From Sparassis latifolia (Eukaryota > Basidiomycota > Agaricomycetes > Polyporales > Sparassidaceae), in assembly GCA_018466975.1 (NCBI GenBank), contig CM031556.1, forward strand, positions 1 to 64,000: 64,000 nt of DNA, given 5' to 3'. Made by a program: the position numbers and the translations under genes. This document shows, piece after piece, positions 12,382 through 23,800 of the stretch (within the stretch, counting starts at the first letter, position 1; every line of letters begins with the position of its first letter). The notes beneath the pieces are model-generated. The model saw only the letters and a program-made list of their open reading frames with translations. It had not been told where the DNA came from and ran no database searches.

Positions 12382-12418
12382 GGCCTAACGTAGCGTTAGG
12401 CCTGCGGCCTATAGATAG
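12382..12418. repeat. Palindrome at the end of the GC-rich element
   Basis: A perfect inverted repeat with 9-bp arms (GGCCTAACG / CGTTAGGCC) and loop TAG is followed by TGCGGCCTATAGATAG. The same palindrome and tail occur at 28614-28650. Similarity between the two copies stops exactly after ATAGATAG at 12418 and 28650, so this is a true element boundary. Confidence 0.8.
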
Positions 12419-12565
12419 ATAAAATAAATTAAATTAAATTAAATTAAATTAAGATAAAATAAATTAAAATAAAATAAAATAAGATAAAATAAATTAGGAT
12501 AAATTAAATTAAGTCAATTAAATTAAGTCAATTAAATTACGTCGATTAAATTAACTACAACAAAA
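12419..12565. repeat. A/T pentamer-hexamer microsatellite
   Basis: About 150 bp of AAATT, AAAAT and AAGTCAATT words start directly after the end of the GC-rich element. It could be a simple-repeat tail of that element or the start of the AT-rich island. Confidence 0.85.
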
Positions 12566-12904
12566 TAAAGTTCGTTCACTTTATTGACAATAAAGCTTTT
12601 AATCGTCACTACTCACTATAACTTATCTCATATTTCATAATGATCGTGTTACTTACTGCCACTGCTCTACTTCTTTACAAGCTTTTTGTAATAATCACTA
12701 TTTGTATAATTGTTGTCATAATTACTGATCCTGATCATAATCATTATATGTCTTATCTGTACATAACTGTTATCGCTTATAACCTTTCTGCTGTATATAC
12801 TGGCAATATTCTTCATATGATTCATTATTGTCATGATATACCACATTCTATTATCATCACTTATCATATAACTGTTCTTATTTTCATGTTCTTTATCTAC
12901 TTAC

Positions 12905-13165
12905 GCGTAATTGCTGTCGTTACTATCACTATTATCATTCTTATTGATTGCACAAGCACAATAGTTATCTCAGTGCTGCCACTTGAAGTAATAGACTCAT
13001 TGAGCTATTGCTGGTTACACATGATTGCTATCGTTACTGTCACTATTACCATTCTTATTAGTTGCACAAGCACAATAGTTATCTCAATGTTACAACTTAA
13101 AGTAATAGACTCATTGAGCCATTGCTGATTATACATGATTGCTATCTTTACTGTGGCCATTATGC
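12905..13165 (+). repeat. 115-bp repeat, forward array (2+ copies)
   Basis: Copies begin with ATTGCTRTCGTTACTRTCAC at about 12909 and 13024, with a decayed third start at about 13138. Each copy contains GCACAAGCACAATAGTTATC and AGTAATAGACTCATTGAG. The same unit appears in reverse orientation at 14.08-14.42 kb. Confidence 0.85.
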
Positions 13166-13645
13166 CATTAATGTAAAGCATAAAGACAATAGCAATGATG
13201 TATAACTTGAGAGAGTATGAGCAAGTAAAGTTGATTAGATGATTATAATTGAGCACAGTGACATATCATGTAATGACAGTAATGAGCCATGTAAGCATTA
13301 GTATAAGTATACACAACAATGCTATTGAAGGATGTATAAGCAAGAATAATAATATTTAACCCTCAAGCTGACGGATGACAGCAATCCTGATTATGATCAG
13401 TCCACAGAGTCTTTGGCCAGCAACACAAGTTGATTCTTAGTGTGCTCCTCATTCTCCCACCATTCATCTTTACCCACTATTAAGTCTACCTCTTCTGATG
13501 TTAAAACTTTCTTCAATTTTCCAAGGAGTGTCTGTCCGTTGTTGATGAATATGACAGAATCTATAGTGGAGGCTGAAATCAAGGTGAAGTGTGTTTTCGT
13601 ATACTTGCTAAGCAGTCTGCGTGAGAGCATAATATACTTTTATTA

Positions 13646-13845
13646 GATGAGGTGAGGTTATTATCGTTCCAGCTTAACTTGGTGCTTGTAGTTCTTGGAA
13701 AGTTGAGGAAGCATGAGAATGTAATTGAGATTGATAAGATGGAGATAAGGTAAGGTTGTCACCATTACAGCTTAACTTGGTGTATGTGATTCTTGGAAAG
13801 GTGCAAAAGCATGAGAAAGTGATAGAGATTAATAAGATGAAGTCA
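13646..13845. repeat. 98-bp direct repeat, two copies
   Basis: The landmarks CAGCTTAACTTGGTG and TTCTTGGAAAG recur 98 bp apart (at about 13669 and 13767), with GAGATTRATAAGATG at the end of each copy. It lies in the spacer between the opposed 115-bp arrays. Confidence 0.8.
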
Positions 13846-14084
13846 CTGCACAAAGTTTAATGTCATATGTCGTAGTGCTGAGTATTGCTATTTTGTACCA
13901 AATTTTCAAGCCATATGAGTAGAATTATATTTAGATCTAACACCATGCTATGCATATAACGGCAGAAGAGTTATTGTCAGAAACAAGCATAATAGTATTG
14001 AGCTTACAACGGTTCTCAATACCTACACATGGTTATTCGTTTTGAGTTTTCTGTAGAAAGTATATATATGAACTTGCATAATGC

Positions 14085-14420
14085 AATTTGCAATAGCTCA
14101 ATGAGTCTATTACTTTAAGTTGCAACACTGAGATAACTATTGTGCTTACACAACTAATAAGAATGGTAATAGTGACAGTAACGATAGCAATCATGTGTAA
14201 CCAGCAATAGCTCAATGAGTCTATTACTTCAAGTCGCAACACTGAGATCACTATTGCTCTCAAGTGCAATCAATAAGAATGTTGATAGTGACAGTAATGA
14301 TAGCAATCATGTGTAATCAGTAATAGCTCAATGAGTCTATTACTTTAAGTCCTAACACTGAGATGACTATTGCTCTTATGCAACTAATAAAAACAGTAAT
14401 AGTGATTACTGCTGTTCTTA
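14085..14420 (-). repeat. 115-bp repeat, reverse array (about 3 copies)
   Basis: This is the reverse complement of the forward array. GATAGCAATCATGTGTAA recurs at 14183 and 14299 (period 116), each time followed by AGCTCAATGAGTCTATTACT. With 12905-13165 it makes a large inverted repeat around a spacer of about 920 bp. Confidence 0.85.
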
Positions 14421-15161
14421 CTTGTAATTTTGATATCACGTATTTACATAATGCTTTTTAACAGTAGTCACACAAGCTATTCATAGTGTACTATATGCTA
14501 GCACTATTATAACGTATAATGATGATGGTACAGTTGAACACTACGTTGCTCACAATAATAACCACTATACTTGTTATAACCAATTATGTAACAGTTGAAC
14601 CCTATCATACTCATAATAATAACCACTATACTTATTATAATAGTCATGTATCAATAATGATAATGAAATTCAAATGCGCGACTGAAACCCTGGTAACTGT
14701 GAGGATAACAACACTGAAATTACATGTGCCAATGACTGTGACAAGCTGACTATTATGTCAATTTCAACTGTAACAATAATAATTATTGACAAACTATGAG
14801 ACAATGAATTCAGATAACAATAGTTTCTTTGTTGCATAATCCTGATAATAACATCTAAATATTCAGATAGTTTAGAACGGACAACGGCTGTAATGTAATA
14901 TTGATTGAGTTCAATATTTTAAGCATTCTTGCAAACTAGGAAACCACAACATGCGTTTTGAATATTCAAAGTCACTTTGGCAGAGTTTCTGTGGATCTAT
15001 TGCCATACTTTATAACTCTTTAATGCAATTAAACGACTGTACAAATCAGAATGTCACTCAAGATAATTTTAGAATGTAAGTCTTTATTGACATGTTTTAG
15101 ATCTTACAAGCACCTAAAATGTATTTTATCTATATTCAAAACATGGTAAAAGTCTTAAGTA

Positions 15162-15715
15162 TTAATTAGAGTTGCTTACGCAACCTCCGTTTAATATTGA
15201 CATACCTAGAACAATGAATGTTTCAGCAGACTTAGGCACAGCAATATGATACTCCTTCAAGAACTCGTTAATCTTAAAAGTGATATCCCAACTCTTGATG
15301 AAAAGGACAGAGTGTTTGAGCAGACTGAAATGTGAATAGAGAAATTTCATCACCTTCTTAGGATTACTAATCAGTCTATCGCTGTATAAGTTGTGAACAA
15401 TTGCTGGAGACTCAACAAGATCATGAGGATTAGCATTCATGCTCAATGCTCTTACTATCTAACTTCCTCTCAAATCTTTCTAGGAAACCTAGTGTTCTTA
15501 ATAAGACACACTTCAATGTTTGAAGCTGAATGCCTATAACTTAATTTTCAATCTTGTAATACCTCCAGGTGTAATCAACTTATCTAGACTCAATAGGTCT
15601 GTGATAATGAATCTAGCGCATAATATGGTTCTAACTAAGGTCTTTATTGACCTCTTAGAAGATAGCATCATAGAAATCATGACTTCCTTAATGAACTAGA
15701 CTGATCTTAAGTCCG
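15162..15715 (-). pseudogene. Possible decayed ORF in the AT-rich island
   Basis: An open frame of 94 codons (15446 down to 15162) is preceded on the same strand by a second open stretch of about 50 codons (around 15700-15540, ending in a stop) that reads like protein, including LLSLDKLITPGGITRLKIKL. Both look less random than their surroundings. I do not recognise the family, and the stop between them means any former gene is broken. It may equally be chance in AT-rich DNA. Confidence 0.3.
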
Positions 15716-16025
15716 TGAGCCTGCTTTGAGCTGTTGTGTGCTTGAATAACAATCACTTGAGTAACTACTATGGCCAATCGTAAATGTGAGCACTATAGGC
15801 TAAAAAAACCATTCGATTATTTTTTTTAATTGAGCTAAAAATAATCATTGATGAATGTAACTGAAAGTATAAATTTGCTTCAAGAACTTTACTCAGATTT
15901 AGAGCCTGGTTAATAGCTCAAGTATATAGCACCACTGAAGAATCTGTAATAAATCTGTTTTTTGAGGTTAAAATTCCATCTTATTCTAGTCAGATTAGTT
16001 TCTGGACAGTCACAGTGCAACCACT

Positions 16026-16900
16026 ATGCCAGCCGTCTCGGGCGGCCACTTTAGTTTATCACTAATGGCCCAACACAGATGGTTGCATGATGGACAGAAC
16101 AAAGGTGGTCAGACTGCTGGCGGCCGTCCGGGACGGCTATATCCATTTCTGCATATGGCTGCGCTCATGCGACCACTGATTGCAGGTGGCACTCCACCGG
16201 TGGCCGTCCGCGACGGCCGTTTAGTGCGCTGCATGCTGGCCTATTGTAAACTCACTCCCGGTGGTATGCTCGAAATGCAGGAACAGTAGTGGCCGTCGAC
16301 GACGGCCGTTGCTGTTCCTCAGCGCAAGCATAAGCCACTGGACCACGGGTTGCAATCCTGGACTGCCATATCCTGCGTCAGAGCTGTCTGTTCTTCATCA
16401 ACTGCTGATTGCAGGTGGCACTCCACCGGTGGCCGTCCGCGACGGCCGTTTAGTGCGCAGCACGCTGGCCTATTCTAAACTCGCTCCCGGTGGTATGCTC
16501 GAAATGCAGGAACAGTAGTGGCCGTCGACGACGGCCGTTGCTGTTCCTTAGCGCAAGCATAAGCCACTGGACCACGGGTTGCAATCCTGGACTGCCATAT
16601 CCTGCGTCAGAGCTGTCTGTTCTTCATCAACTGCTGATTGCAGGTGGCACTCCACCGGTGGCCGTCCGCGACGGCCGTTTAGTGCGCAGCACGCTGGCCT
16701 ATTATAAACTCACTCGCGGTAGCATGCTCGAAACGCAGGAACAGTAGTGGCCGTCGACGACGGCCGTTGCTGTTCCCCCGCGCAGATGCAGCTCTGACGC
16801 AGGAATACCATCCGTGATCCAGCTGGTATGTCTGTTCTTCGTCACCTGCTGATTGCAGATGGCACTCCACAGGTGGCCGTCTGCGACGGCCGCTCAGGGC
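16026..16900. repeat. Palindrome-bearing tandem array (229-bp unit)
   Basis: A 229-bp unit is repeated head to tail (landmark ATGCTCGAAATGCAGGAACA at about 16267 and 16496, variant at about 16725). Each unit holds two GGCCGTC-NNN-GACGGCC palindromes, one with loop CGC and one with loop GAC, so the loops alternate along the array: 16202, 16291, 16431, 16520, 16660 and 16749, with outliers at 16122 (imperfect) and 16875 (loop TGC). Frames stay open through the array because the palindrome has no stop codons; it is not called as coding. Confidence 0.9.
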
Positions 16901-17080
16901 TCTGACCGGCCAGTGTCATGGAGAAGTATTCACTTATAAACACAAAGGGTTGTCTATTTAATTGCATAAGTTGGGTGTCTATTTGATCGGAGTGGGGAGT
17001 AGCGGATGACTAAGTACATAATGGGATGTAGTTAATGTTACCTAGCTTTGGGCAACTGTTCGCGCAATAGCCCTCCATTA

Positions 17081-20000
17081 TCAATTGCGAGAACCGGGAA
17101 CGATTCCATTACGAGAGCGAGCACGACGATAAGGGGAAGGTGAATCAGGAGTGCGTGGTCTCTGATTTTGCCTTACGGGAGAGGACTCTTCCTCCTCCAA
17201 CCTGTTAGCTGGCGGCGAATCCAGCTGATAAGGGGACTCTTCCTCCTCCATGTCAGGTCCAGCTGGCGGCGATGGCATGGGAGGGGGCAATTGGGCAGGG
17301 GGCGGGGATTGGTGGAAAATTGCGCCCAAAGGCTGGTTGATGTGTGGCCCGTGTTGTCCAATAGCTGCATCAGGGGCACTCACGGCGCCGCTAACCTCCG
17401 ATGAGCTGTCACGGCGAGCGGGGCTGTTCGAATCGACTTCTATATCAGTGTCGGGATTGGCTGCCCTGATGGAAATAACGTTCGCGCGGTACACGTGCGG
17501 GTTGAGAGCAATCTGAGGAGCAGACCCGGAACCCGGAGGAAAGCGCCGATATTCGCGTCCTCGCATGGGCTTCGTGGTCCAAATACGGTCGCATAGCATA
17601 TTAGGTACCCACGCAAGCTGATTGAACAGCACACGAAATTCCTGCCGAGCCGCCCGCGCAGCTTCGTTATTGAGACGATTCATGAAAGAGACATACTCGG
17701 CATAGTATTTGCACCCAGACTGGTTTTGCACCCTGTTAGTGGGCACGTAGCCTTTCGGGGGGAAGAACCGGTCAAACAGAATTGTGTCCCAATGTTCCTG
17801 CGACACGTAGCGGACATAGAACTCGCGGAAAGGGATCTCAAAGGACAGGAAGACCTCCGCAGTGGCATTGTCCTGTTCGGTTCGTGTGAGAGTGGTGTAA
17901 GGGCCGTCCGAGCGTTTCTTGTAATTGGGAGACACTTGAATCAAATCATTTGGAAACTGTCGCCATATACGCTGTGCCACCCTGTCAATATCAGACTCTT
18001 CATCTGACGGAGGTCCATCTAAGACATCGAGGCCTCGCATCCGCATCTCTGGACGTAGGACAAATCCTCGGGTCCTGAGCCTAAACTCCGGGAGCTGTGC
18101 GGGATCCGGGTCTGGCTGAATGTACTGCACTGATAAAGTGTGCTGGGTGCGGTTGTTCATGCGCCTCTTGTTTGCGGGTTCCATCCTGCGAACGGCAACT
18201 CCGGCGCCCATGATGCGGCTCAACTCGGCCATGTCCGATGCCCCATACAGTACGAGGAGTTGTGCTTGCTCCATGAGTCTGGTGCCGGGCAGTCTCCAAG
18301 CGCTCCGATCGTCTCGAATGTCGGAGAGAAAGTAGACCCCACGTGCTCCCCTCACCGGTTCAAGATTCTCTCCTAGCTCGTCATCGTCGTCATCATCCGA
18401 ATCCTGTTCGGGGTCGTACCATTGGGAGCACTGATCGCTGAGTTCCTTGTCAATCTTCCACTCCCCCGGCCTTGATACTAGGGCATTGGCCATCCAAATG
18501 ACTGCTGCACCAAGCATAAGAGATGGGATCCATATTCTCTGGGCCGGCAGAGAATCTTTGAGTCTGCCTAGAACATAGTTCAATGCTGCCAGCCGGTAGA
18601 ATTTAAATTGCCTATGCAAATTCAGTATGCTGCTGATACTGCAAGAGGACCTGCTTACCACCAAGTGCTGTCATCGTAGGCAATGACATTGGACTGAATA
18701 AAGTCATCTTCGAAGGTGTGCAGGACTTCCAAAACGCGGGTGGCTCGCACGCGAACCTCGGCACGCACATTTCCATCCTGGGCTTCATGCTCTCCATACC
18801 CACTGCATTTGCCAAACACCTCGCCAAGTTTGGTATAATCCGCCCGAAGTCGGTCAATTTTGGCGGGGTACAGGTCCCGAGCACTCTTGGCACTGAAAGC
18901 GCCTCGATGCAATTGATATGTTGGGGATTTGTCCGTAGTGTAGATCTGAGCATAAATGATGCTGTCTGCCCGGCCCATAGTGGGACATTCCATGCGAAAC
19001 CCAGCGAGATCGGTGAGCTGCGCGACTTGATCCACCTGAAGGGCCCGGCTGCGTGCCATTTGATCAATCCTGGCCACGGATGAGTTTGGAAAGAGCTCCT
19101 CCAGGACATTCCGATGACCATCCTCCAGCCACTGTAACACATGGCCAGGACAATGGACTTCCAGGGCCACATCGACATACCACTCGCCTAACTCCATATT
19201 CTCGGTGTCATAATCTCTGAGAAGATCATTCAAAGACTCCTCCCGGTCAAATTCGAATGTTCCATTGTGCACGGTGGCATCCTTTGTTCCACGACATTCA
19301 TGGACGAAAAAGGCGCCCTTGAGATCCCGATCCTGATCGCATCTTCGGATAACCTCCCTTCCAAACTCCTGAATGTAGTGTCCAGGCACATCCACAGAGT
19401 GGTGATGCAGCTGTCCTTGCCTATCCTGAGCCTGCGAAAAAGCTTGCTCGTAGCTGACAGGCCAATGAGAGACATTGGCTGGCAGGATTTCATTGATCGT
19501 GGGACGAATGACCTTATTGTATAAGTTTTTAAGGGCCGGCTGGGGTACGCGTCCTAGACCACCAGATACGTAGAGCCGCGGGAAAAACAATCTGGTCTGA
19601 CTGCGATTGGCCAGCTTCCCAAATAATATGTTAGGGATCTTGTGTAGCTGGACGGAACGTTGACCCTATGATCTGGATTAGCATAGTGCGGACTGCGACC
19701 AAAACCACTCACCTCCGTGGTCTGTATCTTCACAGCCATGTGAACACTGGTGGTGAGTGTTTCTCTGAATGAGGGGATTGGAAACACCGCCAGCTGTGAT
19801 ATGTAGGGTAATGATCGGGAAATACCCAACAGGGAATCATAGTCTCGACGAATGGTGTATTCATCCGATGGGGGGGCAGCAAAGCCCTGGCGAGCATTGA
19901 CGAACACGCGCCATTCCGAGTGGTTGACATGTTCTCGACCAGCCAACATGAATGTTACAAAGTTCCAGACTCTGTATTCATCGTCTTCATCTGCCAAGAT

Positions 20001-20099
20001 TGCTTTGGCACGGTTGACAAATTGATCTAAAGTTCTCTGCGAGGTCGGGAGCAGCTCGTCGGGATAAGGAGGCATTTTGGCGATGTGGGATGGGGGCAT
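17081..20099 (-). CDS. Unrecognised protein of about 970 aa, three exons
   Basis: I do not recognise the family. Three exons join in frame with clean 47-nt introns: exon 1 20099 or 20075 to 19713, intron 19712-19666 (GTGAGT...CATAG); exon 2 19665-18659, intron 18658-18612 (GTAAGC...GCATAG, TGG codon restored across the junction); exon 3 18611-17081. The second ATG (MPPYPDELLP) is an equally good start. The N-terminal two thirds look globular and rich in Trp and charged residues. An acidic patch of about ten Asp/Glu lies early in exon 3, and the last 130 residues are Pro/Ser-rich and probably disordered. No signal peptide or clear membrane segment is seen. It lies head to tail with the SNF2-like gene and is bordered by palindrome arrays on both sides. 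Intact frames suggest it is expressed. Accessory, multi-copy families of this type are common in Agaricomycetes (inference). Confidence 0.75.
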
Positions 20100-20239
20100 T
20101 CCTCGACCTGTTTATATGCAGGCGGCTTCCGGCTAGTGAATGCAAAACTAGTTTCATGGCGATGGTGACGCCGATCATCAAAACTTTTAGCACGGCGGAT
20201 GTTGGCTTTTCCGGCTACTGCGCACTACCGGAGGAGACT

Positions 20240-20575
20240 GGCCGTCGCCGACGGCCGCGGGGGGTCTGTGCTCCGGGCGCTTGAGAGGCTGAGTCATGTG
20301 GCACAGAACGTTCACCTGGCGGATGCAGGTGGCCGTCCACGACGGCCACTGGTGGTGTAGCCTTTCGCGGCGCCCCCTCGCCGCGCTGGAACAGCTAGCT
20401 GAGCACCCGCGCGACCGTCCCCGACGGCCATACCTCTGGGCCCAACGCATTGACCAGTGACCAGTTGGTTGGCAGGACACGCGCGACCGTCCCCGACGGC
20501 CATACCTCTGGGCCCAACGCATTGACCAGTGACCAGTTGGTTGGCAGGACACGCGCGGCCGTCCACGACGGCCAA
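20240..20575. repeat. Palindrome cluster with 72-bp tandem repeat
   Basis: Five palindromes lie at 20240, 20331, 20413, 20485 and 20557. The last three are spaced exactly 72 bp apart and carried by a tandem unit that also contains TACCTCTGGGCCCAACGCAT and GACCAGTTGGTTGGCAGGAC. Two copies have an A in place of the second G of the left arm (GACCGTC). The cluster fills the space between the two accessory genes. Confidence 0.9.
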
Positions 20576-20897
20576 AGCTGGTGTGGGCAGTAGCTCAAAT
20601 GCGATGTAACTATTTTTCTACGGAAAGAGTTGGGAATCTCTTACTTCCGAAGCAGCATATAGTATCAGGTCGTTGCAATGCTTTAAGGATGGGTAGGGTG
20701 CTGATTGAATGTCGTAGAAACTTGAGCAATAATTCTGGTTATGGTTCGTGCAATTGTATCTCAATTTCAGCCGGGCACTGCATATAATAGTCATCTTATT
20801 CGTAAAATTCATAACGCTGTTGTCAAAAAATACATGCGGCGCGACGAGAGGAGACGACAAGGCAGACGACGAAACCCGAAGACGCGCACAACCCTTC

Positions 20898-23800
20898 TCA
20901 CTTCCCGCCTTTACGCGGCTTGCCCCTTTTATCCTTAGGCAATTGGTCGAAGGTTGTGGGCTGCTCGTTTTTGCGAGCCTGCTTCACGACTTCGGCTGCG
21001 GTTCTCCGCGTGCTCCCTCGAGTGACGCGTCGGGGAGGCTCAGGCGCCGGCGCCGGCGGCTCGTCGAATTCTTTGATGGAGTCTTCATCCGCCAGCGAAC
21101 CTATAAGGAATGAGATAATGAATGAAGTGAGCGATGAGACTTACTGAGTTCGGAAGGCGGCTGAATGGAGTCCCGCTGCGAGAGGTCCGGGGTCTCAGGC
21201 AGGTTGACGTTGTGGCCGAGCTCGAGGGAATTCAACGAAGGGGAAGTGGGAGGCGGAGGAGACGGTGCGATGAGAGTATTGTCGACGTTCATAGGAGCCT
21301 CCGCGGTGGACGCTTCCTCCGGCTGAGCCGATCTCTTCGCCGCCGGCTTGGGTACCTCCTCTTCCATGCTCTTGCGGTCCTTACGCTTCGTGCCCGCATG
21401 GACCACCTCCTCAGTCGCGGTTGGCTGAGCAGCCTTGCGCCTGTTCTGGTACGTCACCTTGGGAGTCTTCGAGGGGACAGGGGCGGCTCCGGAAGCGCCA
21501 GGAGTTGGTTCGTCGTCCTCTTCCTCGGAAGAGCTGGGAACGACCGCTGAGCTCTTCGCCGCTTGTGCCTTCTTCCGTGGCTTGCGCTTCCCTTGGGGCG
21601 GACCCTCCAGCACCTCGACGTCGGCGTCGCTGACGTCCGCCTGCTTTTGCGAAGGCTTGGGTTTAGGCACCTTGGTCTTCGGCGGCGCCCTGGGCTTCGG
21701 CTGCGCCTTGGGCTTCGGCTTGGGTGCCTTGGGCTTCGGCTTGGGTGCCTTCGACGAGCCATCCTCGTCGGGTTCCGACGGATCCTCGGTGTCCTCGTCG
21801 GAGTCATCGTCTCCGGACCCGGCGTCGTCGTCGCTGCCCACAGCAAAGACCTTTTCTGCGGGAGGGTTAGCCACAATTCGTATTGAAATCAAGTCACTTA
21901 CTGATCGCCGTACTCGCCCCGGTGAAGCCTTGGTGCATCACCGCCTTGTTGAACGCGATGTTGTTCAGGAAGACGTCTGGCGTCTTCGCCGCAATAATCC
22001 TGTAGACGAGGACCGGCTTTGCCTGCGGGGGCCGATGAACCCTACCGATAAGCTGCTCGTCCTCCTGCGCCGACCACAGAGTATCCTGGTGCGCGTCCGT
22101 TAGTTAAATAAGCAATCTGAACAATGCAACGACGTACCACGACGATCAGATGGTTGGCGCACGCGATGTTCATGCCCGCCAGCCCGACGCCGGACATGAT
22201 CATGACGCGCGGTCCGTCTCGATCCGCCGCCTTGAACTCCTTCAGGCTGACTTGCCTCTGCGCGAGAGTGGTGTCTCCGTCGTACGTGACATACTTGATG
22301 CCGTAGAGGTCCAACACCTGCCGAACTGTGAGTAAGACATGAAAATGGGGGATTAGGTACTCACCGCCCCAATCAACGGCAAGTGGCTGGGGAAGTTGAT
22401 GTATACGACGATCTTGTCGGGGCTCCCGGCGACCGGATGAAACTCCACGTGGTCAGGGTGGTTCCCAAGCCCAGGGCCAGTGACCGCCAGCGGTGCAGCG
22501 CCGTCGGTCTCGAGATGGTGCTGCAGGACCTCGACCAACGTCTCCAGCTTTTTGGAGGGCTTGTTGCGCCAGTCCTCCAAGGTGTTGGGGAGTTCGTACT
22601 CGAACTCGTGGTTGCACCCCGGATGGGTGAGCGCACGGCGGATGTTGAGGTAGAACGACTGAAAGAAAATTTTATTAGCATCGTGACACGATGGCCTTGC
22701 ACGGCCGTCGTCGACGGCCGCGCGTGTATGGAACACCAAAAATTTGGTCAATCCGCGCAAAAGGGCGTGGCATCCTGCGCGGCCGTCGCCGACGGCCACT
22801 CTGTGCACCGAGTCCAAAAGTGTAACCTCGCGCAAGGAGCGCTCCCTCCCTGCGCGGCCGTCGCCGACGGCCACAGCGCGCATGGAAATCCACAGCTGCC
22901 AAGCCTGGAGCAGCGGCGCCTTCCCGCGGGCTGGAGGAGGCGTGCACAGGGCGGCCGTCGTCGACGGCCGCGCACAATACTCGATGCGAAGAGAAAGAAA
23001 GTGCTCACCTTCCCCGACGTGTACTTTGCCTGCTTCGCCACCACCCCATCCTCGATCATCTGCTTCGCGATGTCGTCGAGATTGTCCAGCTCGTACTGGT
23101 GCAGATCGACGACGAGAGGGAGATGGATATACGGGGGCAGCCCGGAAATGGGTTGTCCCTCGTTGTCGACCGACGCCTGCGTCCGGCGGATGACGGCGCC
23201 CTGGAAGCCGTGGCGGATCACCTCGATCCACTGGACAATCTTCTCCCGTTCTTCGCTCTCGTTGATCGTCGCGGCCGCCTTCCCCTTGCCGTGGACGATG
23301 TTGAGGATGTGGGTATCTTCCCCCGACGCCTTCAGCACTTTGCGATCCCGTCGTGCCGCCGCCCGAATCTCTCGCTCCATCAGCAACGCGTTGTCGTCGT
23401 TCTCGATTGCGAAGGCCACCAGCTTCAAGAGACGGCCCATGTTCCACAGGTCCTGTAATCTTGTCAGCAGCTGAGAGCGGGTACTGCCTATTCGAGCACT
23501 CACCGTCGGGCGCGTCATAACCGGAGTCGCCGTCAGCACAATCCCCATCGCACTAATCTCCATCAGGAACCGTGCCGCGATGTAGGTCCAGTTGAGCGTC
23601 CGGATTTCGTGCCCTTCGTCGAGGATGAAAACTCCCCATTTCGTCGCGAACAAGGTCAAGGCGCCGTGGGTGGCGAAGCGGAAGTGCTGCACCGGCACAT
23701 CCCACCGCGGCGTATTGATCGTCAGAGTCGCCCTGGCGTCGTCCTGCAGCGCCTGTGTCCACGTCAAATGAAAGCCCAACTGACCAGAAAATTGTACTCA

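Larger units (their letters stand above)
8081..12418 (-). repeat. GC-rich dispersed repeat family, copy 1
   Basis: A 4.3-kb run of degenerate GC-rich modules. On the minus strand the recurring module reads: GC-rich coding-like sequence, the conserved stretch CCGTCGAACGCAAACGTTCG, a donor AG|GTRAGT, a short pyrimidine-rich intron with GTGCTAAC, and an acceptor CAG followed by sequence ending in GCGCCRGCCACCGCGG. Six such cassettes lie here. Open frames between cassettes are long on the minus strand (574 nt between the first two introns, 982 nt between the next two) and encode Pro/Arg/Ser-rich repeats of about 40 residues. Because GC-rich DNA rarely shows stops, coding is not proven. The right end (11.57-12.418 kb) is shared with the copy at 27.8-28.65 kb at roughly 80-85 percent identity by eye. 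It may be a mobile element or a decayed repetitive gene family. Confidence 0.8.
12566..16020. other. AT-rich island, about 3.4 kb
   Basis: Base composition changes abruptly from GC-rich to clearly AT-rich at about 12.42 kb and back at about 16.02 kb. Inside are opposed arrays of a 115-bp repeat, a 98-bp direct repeat and a few short open frames, but no gene I can identify. Candidate origins are an old mobile element, a mutated heterochromatin block or an organellar insertion. I recognise no mitochondrial gene in it. Confidence 0.8.

Noticed and set aside
12382..12418. Helitron 3' end (hairpin followed by CTRR)
   Set aside because: The hairpin is right, but the sequence after it ends CTATAGATAG, not CTRR, and no Rep/helicase protein or 5' TC end was found. 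Left as an undefined element end.
12566..16020. Mitochondrial DNA insertion
   Set aside because: AT content fits, but no mitochondrial gene, tRNA or rRNA was recognised and the repeats look like a mobile or heterochromatic structure. Not excluded without a search.
21101..22103. Plus-strand open frames opposite the SNF2-like tail
   Set aside because: They are antisense shadows of the Lys/Pro/Ser-rich coding tail, with no splice chain or recognisable domain.
22748..23447. Long open frames through the SNF2-like gene that include the palindrome intron (GDGRA-type repeats)
   Set aside because: Clean donor and acceptor remove the segment and restore the helicase sequence; the GDGRA-like residues are just the translated palindrome.
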